Positions 33,606-41,687 of a stretch of DNA of 63,505 nt are shown one piece after another. Source of the DNA: Atopostipes sp964624875 (lineage in GTDB: Bacteria > Bacillota > Bacilli > Lactobacillales > Carnobacteriaceae_A); NCBI GenBank assembly GCA_964624875.1, contig CAZUZA010000005.1, positions 1 through 63,505 of the forward strand. The letters run 5' to 3'. The translations under genes were made by a program, and so were the position numbers. Numbering within the stretch: position 1 is the first letter of the stretch; each line of letters starts with the position of its first letter. The notes beneath the pieces were generated by a model. It had not been told where the DNA came from. It was given only the letters and a program-made list of their open reading frames with translations, and ran no database searches.

Positions 33606-33625
33606 TATTTGCTATATAAGGCTGA

Positions 33626-33670
33626 ATAAAAAACAAAAGCTGATTTGCATAAACGCTGCAAACCAACTTT
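33626..33670 (-). terminator. Terminator after tig
   Basis: Fourteen-base stem AAAGTTGGTTTGCA / TGCAAATCAGCTTT on the minus strand with two G-U pairs, seven-base loop, followed by TGTTTTTTATT. Confidence 0.85.
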
Positions 33671-33693
33671 CGCTTTCGTCGATTCAACTGTAA

Positions 33694-35013
33694 TTATTCT
33701 TCAGTAACTTCTTCTGAATCTTCAACTGGTTCTAAAACTTCTTTAGCAGATGAGCTAATTAACTCAATTGCTTTTTTCATAGTAATGTCATGTGTTAATA
33801 AATCTACTGACAATACTTCACGAACTTGTTTTTCTTCAAGACCATATTGTTCAGAAAGTTCTTTAATTTCAGCTTCGATTTCTTCTTCTGTAGCTTCTAA
33901 ACCTTCAACTTTAACAATTTCTTCAATTACTAAGTTTGTACGAACATTATCTTCTGCACCAATTTCAAATTGCTTGTGAAGATCTTCTTCAGTTGTTTGA
34001 GTGATGTTAAAGTATAACTCTGGGTTCATACCTTGTTGGTTTAAGTTGTTGTAGAATAAGTCCATTTGACGGTGAACTTCTTCGTGAGTCATGTCCCAAG
34101 GAACTTCTTCGATTTCAGCGTTAGCTACTGCTTTTTGAATAGCTTCTTCATCGCGAGCGTTGTCCGCAAATTGTGCGCGTGACTCTTCTAATTCCTTACG
34201 TGTTTTTTCACGTAATTCGTCCATTGTTTCAACTTCGTCATCTGCATCTTGTGCAAAGTCGTCGTCTAATTCTGGTAATTCTTTTGTCTTAACTTCATGA
34301 ACAGTAACTTTAAATACTGCTTCTTGACCAGCTAAGTCGTCTGAATGGTATTCTTCTGGGAATGTAACGTTAACGTCTACTTCAGAATTTGGCTCAACGC
34401 CAACTAATTGCTCTTCAAATCCTGGGATGAATGAATTAGAACCTAGTTCTAGTGAATGGTTCGTTGCTGTTCCACCTTCGAATTCTACTCCATCAACTGA
34501 ACCAGCATAGTCGATAACTACAGTGTCGCCATCTTTAGCAGCTTCTTCTGTAACAACTAGTTCTGCAAATTCTTTACGACGGTTTTCTAAAGCTTCTTCA
34601 ACTTCTTCTTCCGTTACTTCACGATCAATTTTCGTTACTTCTAAATCTTTATATTGGCCTAATTTAACTTCAGGTTTTAATGGAACTTCAACTGTTAATT
34701 CCCAATCTTTACCTGCTTCAGTAACCATATCTTTAATTGATGGTTGTCCTACGATTTCAGCGTCTATGCCTTCTGCAGCTTCTTGGTATGCAGTAGGGAA
34801 AACTTCGTTTAATGTTTCTTCGTATAATGCTTCTTCACCAAACATTTGGTTGAAAATACGACGAGGTACTTTACCTTTTCTGAATCCTGGTACGTTAAGG
34901 TTTCCTTTTACTTTGTTAAAAGATTTTGTTAATCCTTCTTCAACTGTTTCACGAGCAATCGTGAATTTAAGTTCTCCAGTTGTTGGTCCTGTTTGCTCAA
35001 AATTTACTGTCAT
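33694..35013 (-). CDS. tig: Trigger factor
   Basis: Ribosome-bound chaperone and peptidyl-prolyl isomerase. The ribosome-binding loop GFRKGKVPRRIF is at about residues 43-54, the FKBP-type PPIase domain spans about 155-245 (DTVVIDYAGSVDGVEFEGG), and the remaining helical arms run to 439. The last 25 residues are acidic. Starts at an ATG with CGGAGG upstream. Single-gene unit between a TPR-like gene and clpX, the common tig-clpX order in Firmicutes. Confidence 0.97.
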   Translation of the reverse strand: MTVNFEQTGPTTGELKFTIARETVEEGLTKSFNKVKGNLNVPGFRKGKVPRRIFNQMFGEEALYEETLNEVFPTAYQEAAEGIDAEIVGQPSIKDMVTEAGKDWELTVEVPLKPEVKLGQYKDLEVTKIDREVTEEEVEEALENRRKEFAELVVTEEAAKDGDTVVIDYAGSVDGVEFEGGTATNHSLELGSNSFIPGFEEQLVGVEPNSEVDVNVTFPEEYHSDDLAGQEAVFKVTVHEVKTKELPELDDDFAQDADDEVETMDELREKTRKELEESRAQFADNARDEEAIQKAVANAEIEEVPWDMTHEEVHRQMDLFYNNLNQQGMNPELYFNITQTTEEDLHKQFEIGAEDNVRTNLVIEEIVKVEGLEATEEEIEAEIKELSEQYGLEEKQVREVLSVDLLTHDITMKKAIELISSSAKEVLEPVEDSEEVTEE

Positions 35014-35140
35014 GTGTACTTGCCTCCGATTTAATTAGTGTTAAATTATTCTTTATTTAAAAGCCAAACATGGGCTTTACATACCTTCTAAGGATACTAT
35101 ATCTAACTTGGTTTGTAAATGAATAATCCGATAAAAACCG

Positions 35141-35164
35141 AATTTCTTCCCCAATTTCTTCCCC
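35141..35164. repeat. Perfect 12-bp tandem duplication
   Basis: AATTTCTTCCCC occurs twice without a gap (35141-35152 and 35153-35164) in the tig/TPR intergenic region. It looks like a slippage duplication; no clear function. Confidence 0.8.
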
Positions 35165-35189
35165 ATCCATAGCTATTTAACTTTATTTT

Positions 35190-36143
35190 TTAATTGGTTC
35201 TGTTTGCCATTTTGTTTAATAGATCTAACCATTCGATCATCATTTCAGTATCTTCTTTCGATACCATTTCCTCTGTTGATAGCTCACTACTCTCAGAAAA
35301 TTGCTGAACGTAAGATGCTACCCAATAAGGAACATCGACAATGATGTCTTCTGCAAATGGATAAAGCAATAGCAAGTCGCTGACGATTTCATTAAAGACT
35401 CCTTCGACTAAGTGTGGACTCTTTTCCAGTTGTAGATTTAGCGTCTCTTGTATCTCATCCAATATTGGCATATCTTCAAACTGATTTAACTGATTGGGAA
35501 CTATTCTTTTGGGCTGGTTAAACCAATTAAATATGTATTCTGTCTCATCTTTCTTTTCAATCAATATTTCTAAAAATGCGCGTTGATTATGTGGTGAGAT
35601 ATTAAAATTATTGAAAATATTTTGCGCGATGATTTGCAAATCTTCTAAAACTAACATGCTTGCTTGCTTTATAATCGAAGCTTGTTCAAAAGTCGAATAG
35701 CTATCAATTTCTAAAAGGGCAGCACGAATATCACTCTTTATTTTTTCGATTTCTTGATTATAGCTTTCTCTTTTATTATTTAACTCTATGTTTAACATAA
35801 CCCACTCTTTGTGAAATGGACTATCTACTCCAGGGAGATACTTTGAAATAACAGCTTCTGCTTCTAAAAATATTTTATTCTCTATTAATAATAAAACATA
35901 AAACAATGCATGTTTTTCATCATTAATGTAATAATCTTTAAATTTTTCAGCGACTTCTAAAGCTTCTTCTATTTCATCTAAGTTATATAAAGCAAAAGCA
36001 TGAAGATAAGATACAGCTGAATTGTCATCTTTTACCTTTGTTATTGCATCTACTGCCTTCGCATAGTCTTGATCGTTTGCGTAATCTCTAGCTTTTCTAT
36101 AGTACGTTCGATCATTTAATGGAAATTCAATTGTATCTGACAT
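35190..36143 (-). CDS. TPR-like helical repeat protein (DUF3196-like)
   Basis: A 317-residue soluble protein made almost wholly of paired helices. Residues 14-110 show TPR-like periodicity (YYRKARDYANDQDYAKAVDAI, then SYLHAFALYNLDEIEEALEVA), and the second half is helical with acidic patches and no catalytic motif. I recognise it as similar to the tetratricopeptide protein often encoded upstream of tig in lactic acid bacteria (DUF3196), but this is from memory. Likely a protein-interaction scaffold; function unknown. A short gap and a terminator separate it from the next upstream gene. Confidence 0.6.
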   Translation of the reverse strand: MSDTIEFPLNDRTYYRKARDYANDQDYAKAVDAITKVKDDNSAVSYLHAFALYNLDEIEEALEVAEKFKDYYINDEKHALFYVLLLIENKIFLEAEAVISKYLPGVDSPFHKEWVMLNIELNNKRESYNQEIEKIKSDIRAALLEIDSYSTFEQASIIKQASMLVLEDLQIIAQNIFNNFNISPHNQRAFLEILIEKKDETEYIFNWFNQPKRIVPNQLNQFEDMPILDEIQETLNLQLEKSPHLVEGVFNEIVSDLLLLYPFAEDIIVDVPYWVASYVQQFSESSELSTEEMVSKEDTEMMIEWLDLLNKMANRTN

Positions 36144-36181
36144 GGATTTCCCCCCTTTATCATTTTTTAAATTTTGAATAA

Positions 36182-36216
36182 AGAAAACCTGCGCAGTATG
36201 AGTTCCCTGCGACAGG
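36182..36216 (-). terminator. Terminator after the DUF2187-like gene
   Basis: Minus-strand stem CCTG-x-CGCAG / CTGCGCAGG (36207-36216 and 36188-36196) with one bulged base, then TTTTCTTT. Confidence 0.75.
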
Positions 36217-36224
36217 CTAAAAAA

Positions 36225-36602
36225 TTATTCTTCAGTTTCTTCTAACATATCTTCACTCATATTGAATTTCTTCAAGAAGGCATCGATATCTTTGAAGTTA
36301 ACGACTGTTTTTTCTTCCATCAAATCATATAAATGCTTTGGTGAGTTATCCCAGTCAATTCTTACGATCGCACTATTCGTTAATAATTTTTCAATCGTAC
36401 CTTCCATATGCTCTCCACGGAAAGTAAAAGCGATGTCTTCACCAACGTCTGGGCGAATCTTCTCTTTAATTGCATCTATAATCTCAACTGCTTCTTTATA
36501 AGGCAAATCTAATAAATTTGCGATTCTCGAGTTACTAGCGCCTTTTCTCAGTTCAGTCTCGACTAGTTCTTGTGTTTCAGGTGTAATTTTTGCTTCTGCC
36601 AT
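36225..36602 (-). CDS. DUF2187-like protein with N-terminal helix-turn-helix-like segment
   Basis: 125 residues. Residues 10-48 are helical and resemble a small helix-turn-helix (LRKGASNSRIANLLDLPYKE). The C-terminal half has the DUF2187 (YkvS-like) barrel pattern GEDIAFTFRGEHMEGTIEKL, then TNSAIVRIDW and KTVVNFKDID. DUF2187 proteins are short SH3-like barrels of unknown role; an added N-terminal helical domain is not something I can place in a known family. Single gene with its own terminator; upstream neighbour is marR. Confidence 0.55.
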   Translation of the reverse strand: MAEAKITPETQELVETELRKGASNSRIANLLDLPYKEAVEIIDAIKEKIRPDVGEDIAFTFRGEHMEGTIEKLLTNSAIVRIDWDNSPKHLYDLMEEKTVVNFKDIDAFLKKFNMSEDMLEETEE

Positions 36603-36695
36603 ATAATCAAACCTTTCATCCTAAAAAGTCAATTATCATTATAACAAATTTTTGTCCAAAAAGCGACTATAAGTCATAATGCAATTCACTTTCAT

Positions 36696-37145
36696 TTATT
36701 CATTTAACTCTTGTGCTTTAAAGCCAATTTTCTTCAAGGATTCACTGAGTGCATTGATTTCATCTTCAGACAAATCTTTAAAGAGTTCTTGTATAACTTC
36801 ACTATGTTGTGGAAAAATATCTTCCATTTTTTCTTGACCTTCTTTTGTTAGAGAAACTAAGGTAACACGACGGTCACTCTCATTTACTTTACGTTCTATA
36901 AAATTCTTTTTCTCCAATTGGTCAATTACATAGGTAATACTACTTGAAGCTAGTAAGACCTTATTCCCAATAATTTGAATCGGCTGTTCACCTTTACTAT
37001 ACAGTACTTCCATCACCGTGAACTCTGTTGGGTTTAATTCATAAGATCGCATATCCTTCTTAAGCATATTCGTCACGCTTCCAGAAGACTTAAGTAATAT
37101 TGTCAATGCTCTTAAAGCTGATTCCTCTTTACTCATCTTTTTCAT
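36696..37145 (-). CDS. MarR-family transcriptional regulator
   Basis: 149-residue winged-helix regulator. DNA-binding region about 45-100: TEFTVMEVLYSKGEQPIQIIGN, recognition helix SSSITYVIDQLEKKNFIERK, and wing ESDRRVTLVSLTKEG, which is the classic MarR signature. Flanking helices form the dimer. It lies 21 bases after the CDP-alcohol phosphatidyltransferase gene, so it is probably co-transcribed with it and may regulate that operon. The promoter carries a palindrome over its -10 element. Ligand unknown; closest in style to the YusO/OhrR-like group. Confidence 0.9.
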   Translation of the reverse strand: MKKMSKEESALRALTILLKSSGSVTNMLKKDMRSYELNPTEFTVMEVLYSKGEQPIQIIGNKVLLASSSITYVIDQLEKKNFIERKVNESDRRVTLVSLTKEGQEKMEDIFPQHSEVIQELFKDLSEDEINALSESLKKIGFKAQELNE

Positions 37146-37166
37146 TCCATTCTCTGTCTACTTAAT

Positions 37167-37727
37167 TTAAATTTTAATCTTTTTAAACATATCCATAAAC
37201 CAATTTCCATATCCTAGTAATGCAATGAATTGAAAAATGGCCGTTATGATAATCAATGGCATACTACTACTTTTATCCAATGTTGGAAATAGAACGAGTA
37301 CAAACATACAAACATAAAATATAGCAGTTGCTACTTTGCCAAACCATTTCGAGCCGTCCATTATGATATCTCTCCGATATAGAATGACACTGTTGATCAA
37401 CATAATCATTTCTTTTGCTACAAACAAAATTAATAAAAATAAAATATAAGGGCGTTTAACAACCATCGCACCAATTACTGCAACTTGCGTCAATTTATCC
37501 GCTAATGGGTCTAAAAATTTTCCTAAGTCAGTAATCTGGCCAGTTGCTCTTGCAATGATTCCATCTAAAGAATCGGTTATTCCAGACAATAATAAGATCC
37601 CAGCTGCCCAATAATAATCTGAAGCTTGTTCAGCATTCAGATATAGATATAAATAAATCGGAATAAGAATAATTCTAAAATAAGATAAAATATTTGGTAT
37701 TGTGAACCAATCTTCTTTTTTAACCAA
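37167..37727 (-). CDS. CDP-alcohol phosphatidyltransferase (PgsA-like)
   Basis: 186-residue membrane protein with about five or six helices. The catalytic motif is intact: DGIIARATGQITDLGKFLD then PLAD, matching DGxxAR(x)8GxxxDxxxD (residues about 55-77). Such enzymes join CDP-diacylglycerol to glycerol-3-phosphate, inositol or another lipid alcohol. It could be the PgsA of this organism or a paralogue; the substrate cannot be read from the motif. Starts with TTG, four bases after AGGAG, and no better start is near. First gene of a unit with marR. Confidence 0.88.
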   Translation of the reverse strand: MVKKEDWFTIPNILSYFRIILIPIYLYLYLNAEQASDYYWAAGILLLSGITDSLDGIIARATGQITDLGKFLDPLADKLTQVAVIGAMVVKRPYILFLLILFVAKEMIMLINSVILYRRDIIMDGSKWFGKVATAIFYVCMFVLVLFPTLDKSSSMPLIIITAIFQFIALLGYGNWFMDMFKKIKI

Positions 37728-37769
37728 GACACTCCTACTTTCGCGACGTAATTATAATTATTAACTTAT

Positions 37770-37798
37770 ATATTAGTATAATATCTGTCATTTTTCAA
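37770..37798 (-). promoter_or_regulatory. Promoter of pgsA-like/marR operon with palindrome
   Basis: TTGAAA (37793-37798), 17 bases, TAATAT (37770-37775). The palindrome ATATTA-GTA-TAATAT at 37770-37784 overlaps the -10 element, a plausible operator for the MarR protein encoded in this operon. AT-rich palindromes arise easily by chance, so this is tentative. Confidence 0.5.
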
Positions 37799-37908
37799 CA
37801 AACGTCCTTGTTTCCAAGCAAATTAGTAAACAATTCTTCAAACCTTTTTCTTTTTGTAGTTATTTCTGATCTGAATAGGTGTGTGTTCATTTTTTGAATA
37901 TTCCATCC

Positions 37909-37952
37909 AAAAAAAGCACTAAAAGCTCATTTACATGGCTTTCAGCGCTTTT
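37909..37952 (-). terminator. Terminator after tRNA-Arg
   Basis: Stem AAAAGCGCTGAAAGC / GCTTTTAGTGCTTTT on the minus strand (arms 37938-37952 and 37912-37926) with G-U and one mismatch, followed by a U-run of seven. Confidence 0.9.
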
Positions 37953-37965
37953 GACTAAAGAATAA

Positions 37966-38039
37966 CGTACCAGGAGGGATTCGAACCCCCGACCGTTCGC
38001 TTAGAAGGCGAATGCTCTATCCTGCTGAGCTACTGGTAC
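37966..38039 (-). tRNA. tRNA-Arg (anticodon TCT)
   Basis: Full cloverleaf on the minus strand: acceptor GTACCAG / CTGGTAC, D stem GCTC/GAGC, anticodon stem TTCGC/GCGAA with loop CTTCTAA (anticodon TCT at 38003-38005, reading AGA/AGG), T stem GGGGG/CCCTC with loop TTCGAAT. The discriminator base is G at 37966. The CCA end is not encoded, so maturation would depend on RNase Z, whose gene is in this window, and on a CCA-adding enzyme. Confidence 0.97.
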
Positions 38040-38212
38040 TTTTCACAACAGAGATTATTATACATATCAATTTACATAAAGTCAACATATGAATTTGGTT
38101 TTATAACATTATTTGAGTTACACAAGGAAAACTCCTAGACATAGGCTTTCTCACTTATCCTTAGTTTATAAGGTTACTCAACCTCTCGACTAAATGTTAC
38201 ATTTTACAAAAA

Positions 38213-38246
38213 ATAAAAACCGATTGTCATTAAAACAATCGGTTTT
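38213..38246 (-). terminator. Terminator after hup
   Basis: Twelve-base-pair perfect stem AAAACCGATTGT / ACAATCGGTTTT (38217-38228 and 38235-38246), followed by U-rich sequence on the minus strand. Confidence 0.85.
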
Positions 38247-38288
38247 ACAATAATCTTACTGCTAAATTTCATTAAAATAAACAGCTTA

Positions 38289-38570
38289 TTAGTTACCTTT
38301 AACTGCGTCTTTTAATCCTTTACCAGCTTTAAATGCTGGAACTTTAGTCGCAGCGATTTGGATTTCTTCCCCTGTTTGTGGGTTACGTCCTTTACGAGCA
38401 GCACGCTCGCGAACTTCGAAAGTACCGAATCCAATAACTTGAACACGTTCACCTTCTGCTAAAGTTTCTGTTACGACTTCAAAAAGTGCTTCTACTGCAG
38501 CAGTAGCATCTTTTTTAGTTAAACCAGATTTCGATGCAACACCGTCGATTAAATCTGCCTTATTTGCCAT
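38289..38570 (-). CDS. hup: DNA-binding protein HU
   Basis: Abundant histone-like protein that bends and compacts DNA. 93 residues from the ATG at 38568-38570, chosen because GGGAGGTG lies upstream and because HU starts MANKADLID; the frame stays open 16 codons further without a start signal. The DNA-binding arm motif GFGTFEVRERAARKGRNPQTG is at about residues 46-66, ending with PAFKAGKGLKDAVK. Own transcription unit, with a candidate promoter at 38684-38712. Confidence 0.97.
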   Translation of the reverse strand: MANKADLIDGVASKSGLTKKDATAAVEALFEVVTETLAEGERVQVIGFGTFEVRERAARKGRNPQTGEEIQIAATKVPAFKAGKGLKDAVKGN

Positions 38571-38683
38571 ACTTCTACACCTCCCTAAAAAGTAAAAAAT
38601 AGTCAATCTATTATCCACTTTTTATAATCCCATTTTGAGAATAAATAGGTGAAATAGTCATTTTGAAAGACATTTCATTTAAA

Positions 38684-38712
38684 AAGATAACACATAAACC
38701 CTATAACTGCAA
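38684..38712 (-). promoter_or_regulatory. Candidate promoter of hup
   Basis: TTGCAG (38707-38712), 17 bases, TATCTT (38684-38689) with a TG one base before the -10. The hexamers match only partly, so this is tentative. Confidence 0.4.
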
Positions 38713-38761
38713 TCTTTTTTAATGAAATAACTTATTTTTTTGTTACAAATTACAGAAAATT

Positions 38762-40075
38762 TTATGTTCTTCTTCGAGGAATAATTTTCAATGGCGTTCC
38801 TTCGAAATTAAAGTTTTGTCTTAATTGATTCTCTAAGAATCTGCGATAAGAGAAGTGGAATAATTCAATTTCATTCACAAAAACGATAAATGTAGGCGGT
38901 CCAACTGCTACTTGTGTCATGTAAAAAACTTTTAATCTTTTGTTATTGACTGTAGGCGATGGATTCATTGCAACTGCATCCATTAACACATCGTTTAATA
39001 CCGAAGATTGAACTCGTTGAATACTGTTATCGTGTATCGTTTTAATCAACTCCGGCAAACGGTGTAATCTCTCTCCCGTTTCAGCAGAAACAAACAATAC
39101 TGGTGCATAACTTAAATATTTAAAGCGATCTCGGATCTTTCTTTCGTAATCACGCATCGTATTTGTATCTTTCTCAACTGTATCCCACTTGTTAACAAGT
39201 ATAATGATTCCCTTACCTGCTTCATGAGCATACCCAAAAACACGTGAATCCTGCTCTCTAATGCCTTTTTCAGCATCAACCACACATAGCACTACATCTG
39301 ATCTTTCAATGGCGCTGTGCGCTCTTAACACACTATACTTTTCAGTATTTTCATAGACACGTCCACGTTTACGGATACCTGCTGTATCAATCATAACGAA
39401 TTCTTGTCCTGTTTCATCATAAAACGGTGTATCAATCGCATCTCGTGTTGTTCCTTCTTTATCTGAAACAATCACACGTTTTTCACCTAAAATTTTATTT
39501 ACTAAACTCGATTTTCCAACATTCGGCTGCCCAATTAAGCTAAAACGAACAACAGATTCATCGTAAACAGTTATCGCATCATTCTCAAAATGACTGACTA
39601 CTTCATCTAGTAAATCCCCTAATCCTAATCCGTGAGTTCCAGATATCGGAAATGGTTCCCCTAATCCTAAAGAATAAAACTCATAAAGTTCCGTTCTTTG
39701 CTCCGGGTTATCTGCTTTATTTACAGCTAATACCACTGGCTTTTCTGAACGATAAAGCAATTGAGTAATTTTCTCATCTAAGGTTGTTATTCCTGCACGA
39801 ACATCTGCAATAAAGATAATAACATCTGCTTCTTCAATAGCGATTTCAGCTTGACTCTTAATTTCTATATCTAATGGATGATTTTCTAAAGTTATTCCCC
39901 CGGTATCAATAAGAGAGAACTCCTTCCCTAACCACTCACCAGTGCCGTAAATACGGTCTCTAGTCACACCTGGCTCATCTTCTACAATCGATTTACGTTC
40001 TCCAATTATTCGGTTAAATATCGTAGATTTTCCAACGTTGGGTTGCCCAACAATTGCTACTATAGGTCTTACCAT
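38762..40075 (-). CDS. der: GTPase Der (EngA)
   Basis: Tandem-domain GTPase required for 50S assembly. First G domain: GQPNVGKSTIFN at residues 10-21 and DTGGITL; second: GQPNVGKSSLVN near 183 and DTAGIRKRGR; NKAD and NKWD G4 motifs; KH-like C-terminal domain ending in GTPLKIIPRRR. 437 residues from the ATG at 40073-40075, which has a GGTGA ribosome binding site; an ATG six codons upstream has none. It follows rpsA after a terminator. Confidence 0.96.
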   Translation of the reverse strand: MVRPIVAIVGQPNVGKSTIFNRIIGERKSIVEDEPGVTRDRIYGTGEWLGKEFSLIDTGGITLENHPLDIEIKSQAEIAIEEADVIIFIADVRAGITTLDEKITQLLYRSEKPVVLAVNKADNPEQRTELYEFYSLGLGEPFPISGTHGLGLGDLLDEVVSHFENDAITVYDESVVRFSLIGQPNVGKSSLVNKILGEKRVIVSDKEGTTRDAIDTPFYDETGQEFVMIDTAGIRKRGRVYENTEKYSVLRAHSAIERSDVVLCVVDAEKGIREQDSRVFGYAHEAGKGIIILVNKWDTVEKDTNTMRDYERKIRDRFKYLSYAPVLFVSAETGERLHRLPELIKTIHDNSIQRVQSSVLNDVLMDAVAMNPSPTVNNKRLKVFYMTQVAVGPPTFIVFVNEIELFHFSYRRFLENQLRQNFNFEGTPLKIIPRRRT

Positions 40076-40120
40076 AACTTCACCAACTTTCATTTATAAC
40101 TTTTTATACTTTAACATAAA

Positions 40121-40167
40121 ATAATATACACCCAACCTGTTTTAAAAACAATTAGTTGGGTGTATTT
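40121..40167 (-). terminator. Terminator after rpsA
   Basis: Stem ATACACCCAAC / GTTGGGTGTAT (40126-40136 and 40155-40165), with TATTATTTTAT on the minus-strand exit. Confidence 0.8.
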
Positions 40168-40194
40168 TGATATTATTTAGAATTTTCTGAAGAA

Positions 40195-41556
40195 TTACTC
40201 TTCGTCGTTACCAAATAAACCTTTTAATTGGTCACCTAATTGGTCTCCAATTGTAAATGCTGCATCATCTTCGTCATCTCTTAATTGTGGTTGACGTACT
40301 TCAGCACGAGGTTCTTGTTTCTTAGGTTGTTCTGTTCTTTCAGGTGCTTCTTCTAAAGCTTTAATACTTAGAGATACACGTTGTTCGTTTTGATCAACGC
40401 TTAACACTTGAACTTCAACCTCTTCATTCTCACGAACAATTTCATGTGGAGTTTCTACATGACGGTGAGCCATTTCAGAAATATGAACTAAACCTTCAAC
40501 TCCTGGTTTTAACTCAACGAATGCACCGAAATCAACAATACGTTTAACTAAACCTTTTACTACTGTTCCAGCAGCATAGTCAGTGTCAACGTTGTCCCAT
40601 GGGCCATCTAGTAATGCTTTAATAGATAATGACACACGGTCACGGTTTTCATCGATGTTTAGAACTTTAACTTCTACTTCTTCGCCAACATTAAGCTTAT
40701 CTTCAGGGTGCTCAACGTGCTCATGACTAATTTCTGAAATGTGGACTAATCCATCAATTCCACCTAAGTCAATAAATGCTCCAAAGTTAGTTAAACGAAC
40801 AACAGTACCTGTAACTGTTGAACCTTCTTCTAGGTTTGCAAGAGCTTCTTCACGTTTACCAGCTTCTTCAGATTCAATTAACTCACGACGTGATAAGATT
40901 AATTGTCTGTTTTGAGGGTCAATTTCGATGATTTTGAATTCATACGTATTGCCTTCAAATTGTGATAAATCGCGAACAAAGCGAGTATCAAGTTGAGATG
41001 CAGGAACAAATCCTCTAACTCCTAAATCAACTGTAACTCCACCTTTAACAACACGGTTTACTTCAGCTTCAACTGTTTCACCGTTGTCAAATTTCTCTTG
41101 TAGTTCGTTCCAAACTTCACGTTGGTCAACGCGTTTTTTAGATAAAACGAAGCTTCCTTGTTCTTTGTCGCTAACTACACGTAAAACTGTTACACGAATA
41201 CGCTCGTCAACTTCAACTTCTTCTGTAGGATCAGTTACACGACTAGTTGATAATTCACGTAATGGAATGTATCCTTCATGTCCTGTGTCTAGTCCAACAA
41301 CAACGTTTTTATCCGCGTCGAAAGTTAGAACTACACCTTCAACAATGTCTCCTGGTTTAACTTCAACCGATGCGTTTAAAGCATCTGACATTGTTTCAAC
41401 TTCGGCATCTTCTTCAACAGATTCTGGTTCAACTGCGTCCTCGACTAAGTCCTCTGTAGGAGCTTGGTCCGCCGTTTCTTCCACTTCTATCTCTTCTGTC
41501 TCTTCTACTACCGATTCTTCTGTTACTTCTAAATCTTTGTTTTCATTTTCTGCCAT
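40195..41556 (-). CDS. rpsA: 30S ribosomal protein S1, four S1 domains with acidic N-terminal extension
   Basis: RNA-binding protein of the S1 family (Firmicute form). 453 residues from the ATG at 41554-41556, nine bases after GGGAGGC. The first 55 residues are an acidic extension (Glu, Val, Thr rich, pI clearly very low). Four S1 domains follow, each with the GxVxGxV...FGAF or GVTVDLG core; domains 3 and 4 end in the repeated RVSLSIKAL. The C-terminus is rich in charged residues and ends in QLKGLFGNDEE. In low-GC Gram-positives S1 is not always firmly on the ribosome. Lies between cmk and der, the order seen in Bacillus. Confidence 0.93.
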   Translation of the reverse strand: MAENENKDLEVTEESVVEETEEIEVEETADQAPTEDLVEDAVEPESVEEDAEVETMSDALNASVEVKPGDIVEGVVLTFDADKNVVVGLDTGHEGYIPLRELSTSRVTDPTEEVEVDERIRVTVLRVVSDKEQGSFVLSKKRVDQREVWNELQEKFDNGETVEAEVNRVVKGGVTVDLGVRGFVPASQLDTRFVRDLSQFEGNTYEFKIIEIDPQNRQLILSRRELIESEEAGKREEALANLEEGSTVTGTVVRLTNFGAFIDLGGIDGLVHISEISHEHVEHPEDKLNVGEEVEVKVLNIDENRDRVSLSIKALLDGPWDNVDTDYAAGTVVKGLVKRIVDFGAFVELKPGVEGLVHISEMAHRHVETPHEIVRENEEVEVQVLSVDQNEQRVSLSIKALEEAPERTEQPKKQEPRAEVRQPQLRDDEDDAAFTIGDQLGDQLKGLFGNDEE

Positions 41557-41687
41557 CTTTACTGTGCCTCCCAATACCAATCAATAAGTATATCTTACCA
41601 TATTATATATTATTTTTCACATAATATCCATAAATACTTCTAAACTTCTTAAAATAACATGAAATTTACATTAATTTACTATGATGT

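Noticed and set aside
33534..33625. Possible CtsR or CIRCE operator at clpX
   Set aside because: No GGTCAAA direct repeats and no CIRCE inverted repeat; only a housekeeping-type promoter is visible.
34523..35038. 171-codon plus-strand frame opposite tig
   Set aside because: Antisense artefact of Glu/Val-rich trigger factor codons, no ribosome binding site.
41084..41587. Ser/Thr-rich 167-codon plus-strand frame opposite rpsA
   Set aside because: Antisense artefact of acidic codons; S1 domains are clear on the minus strand.
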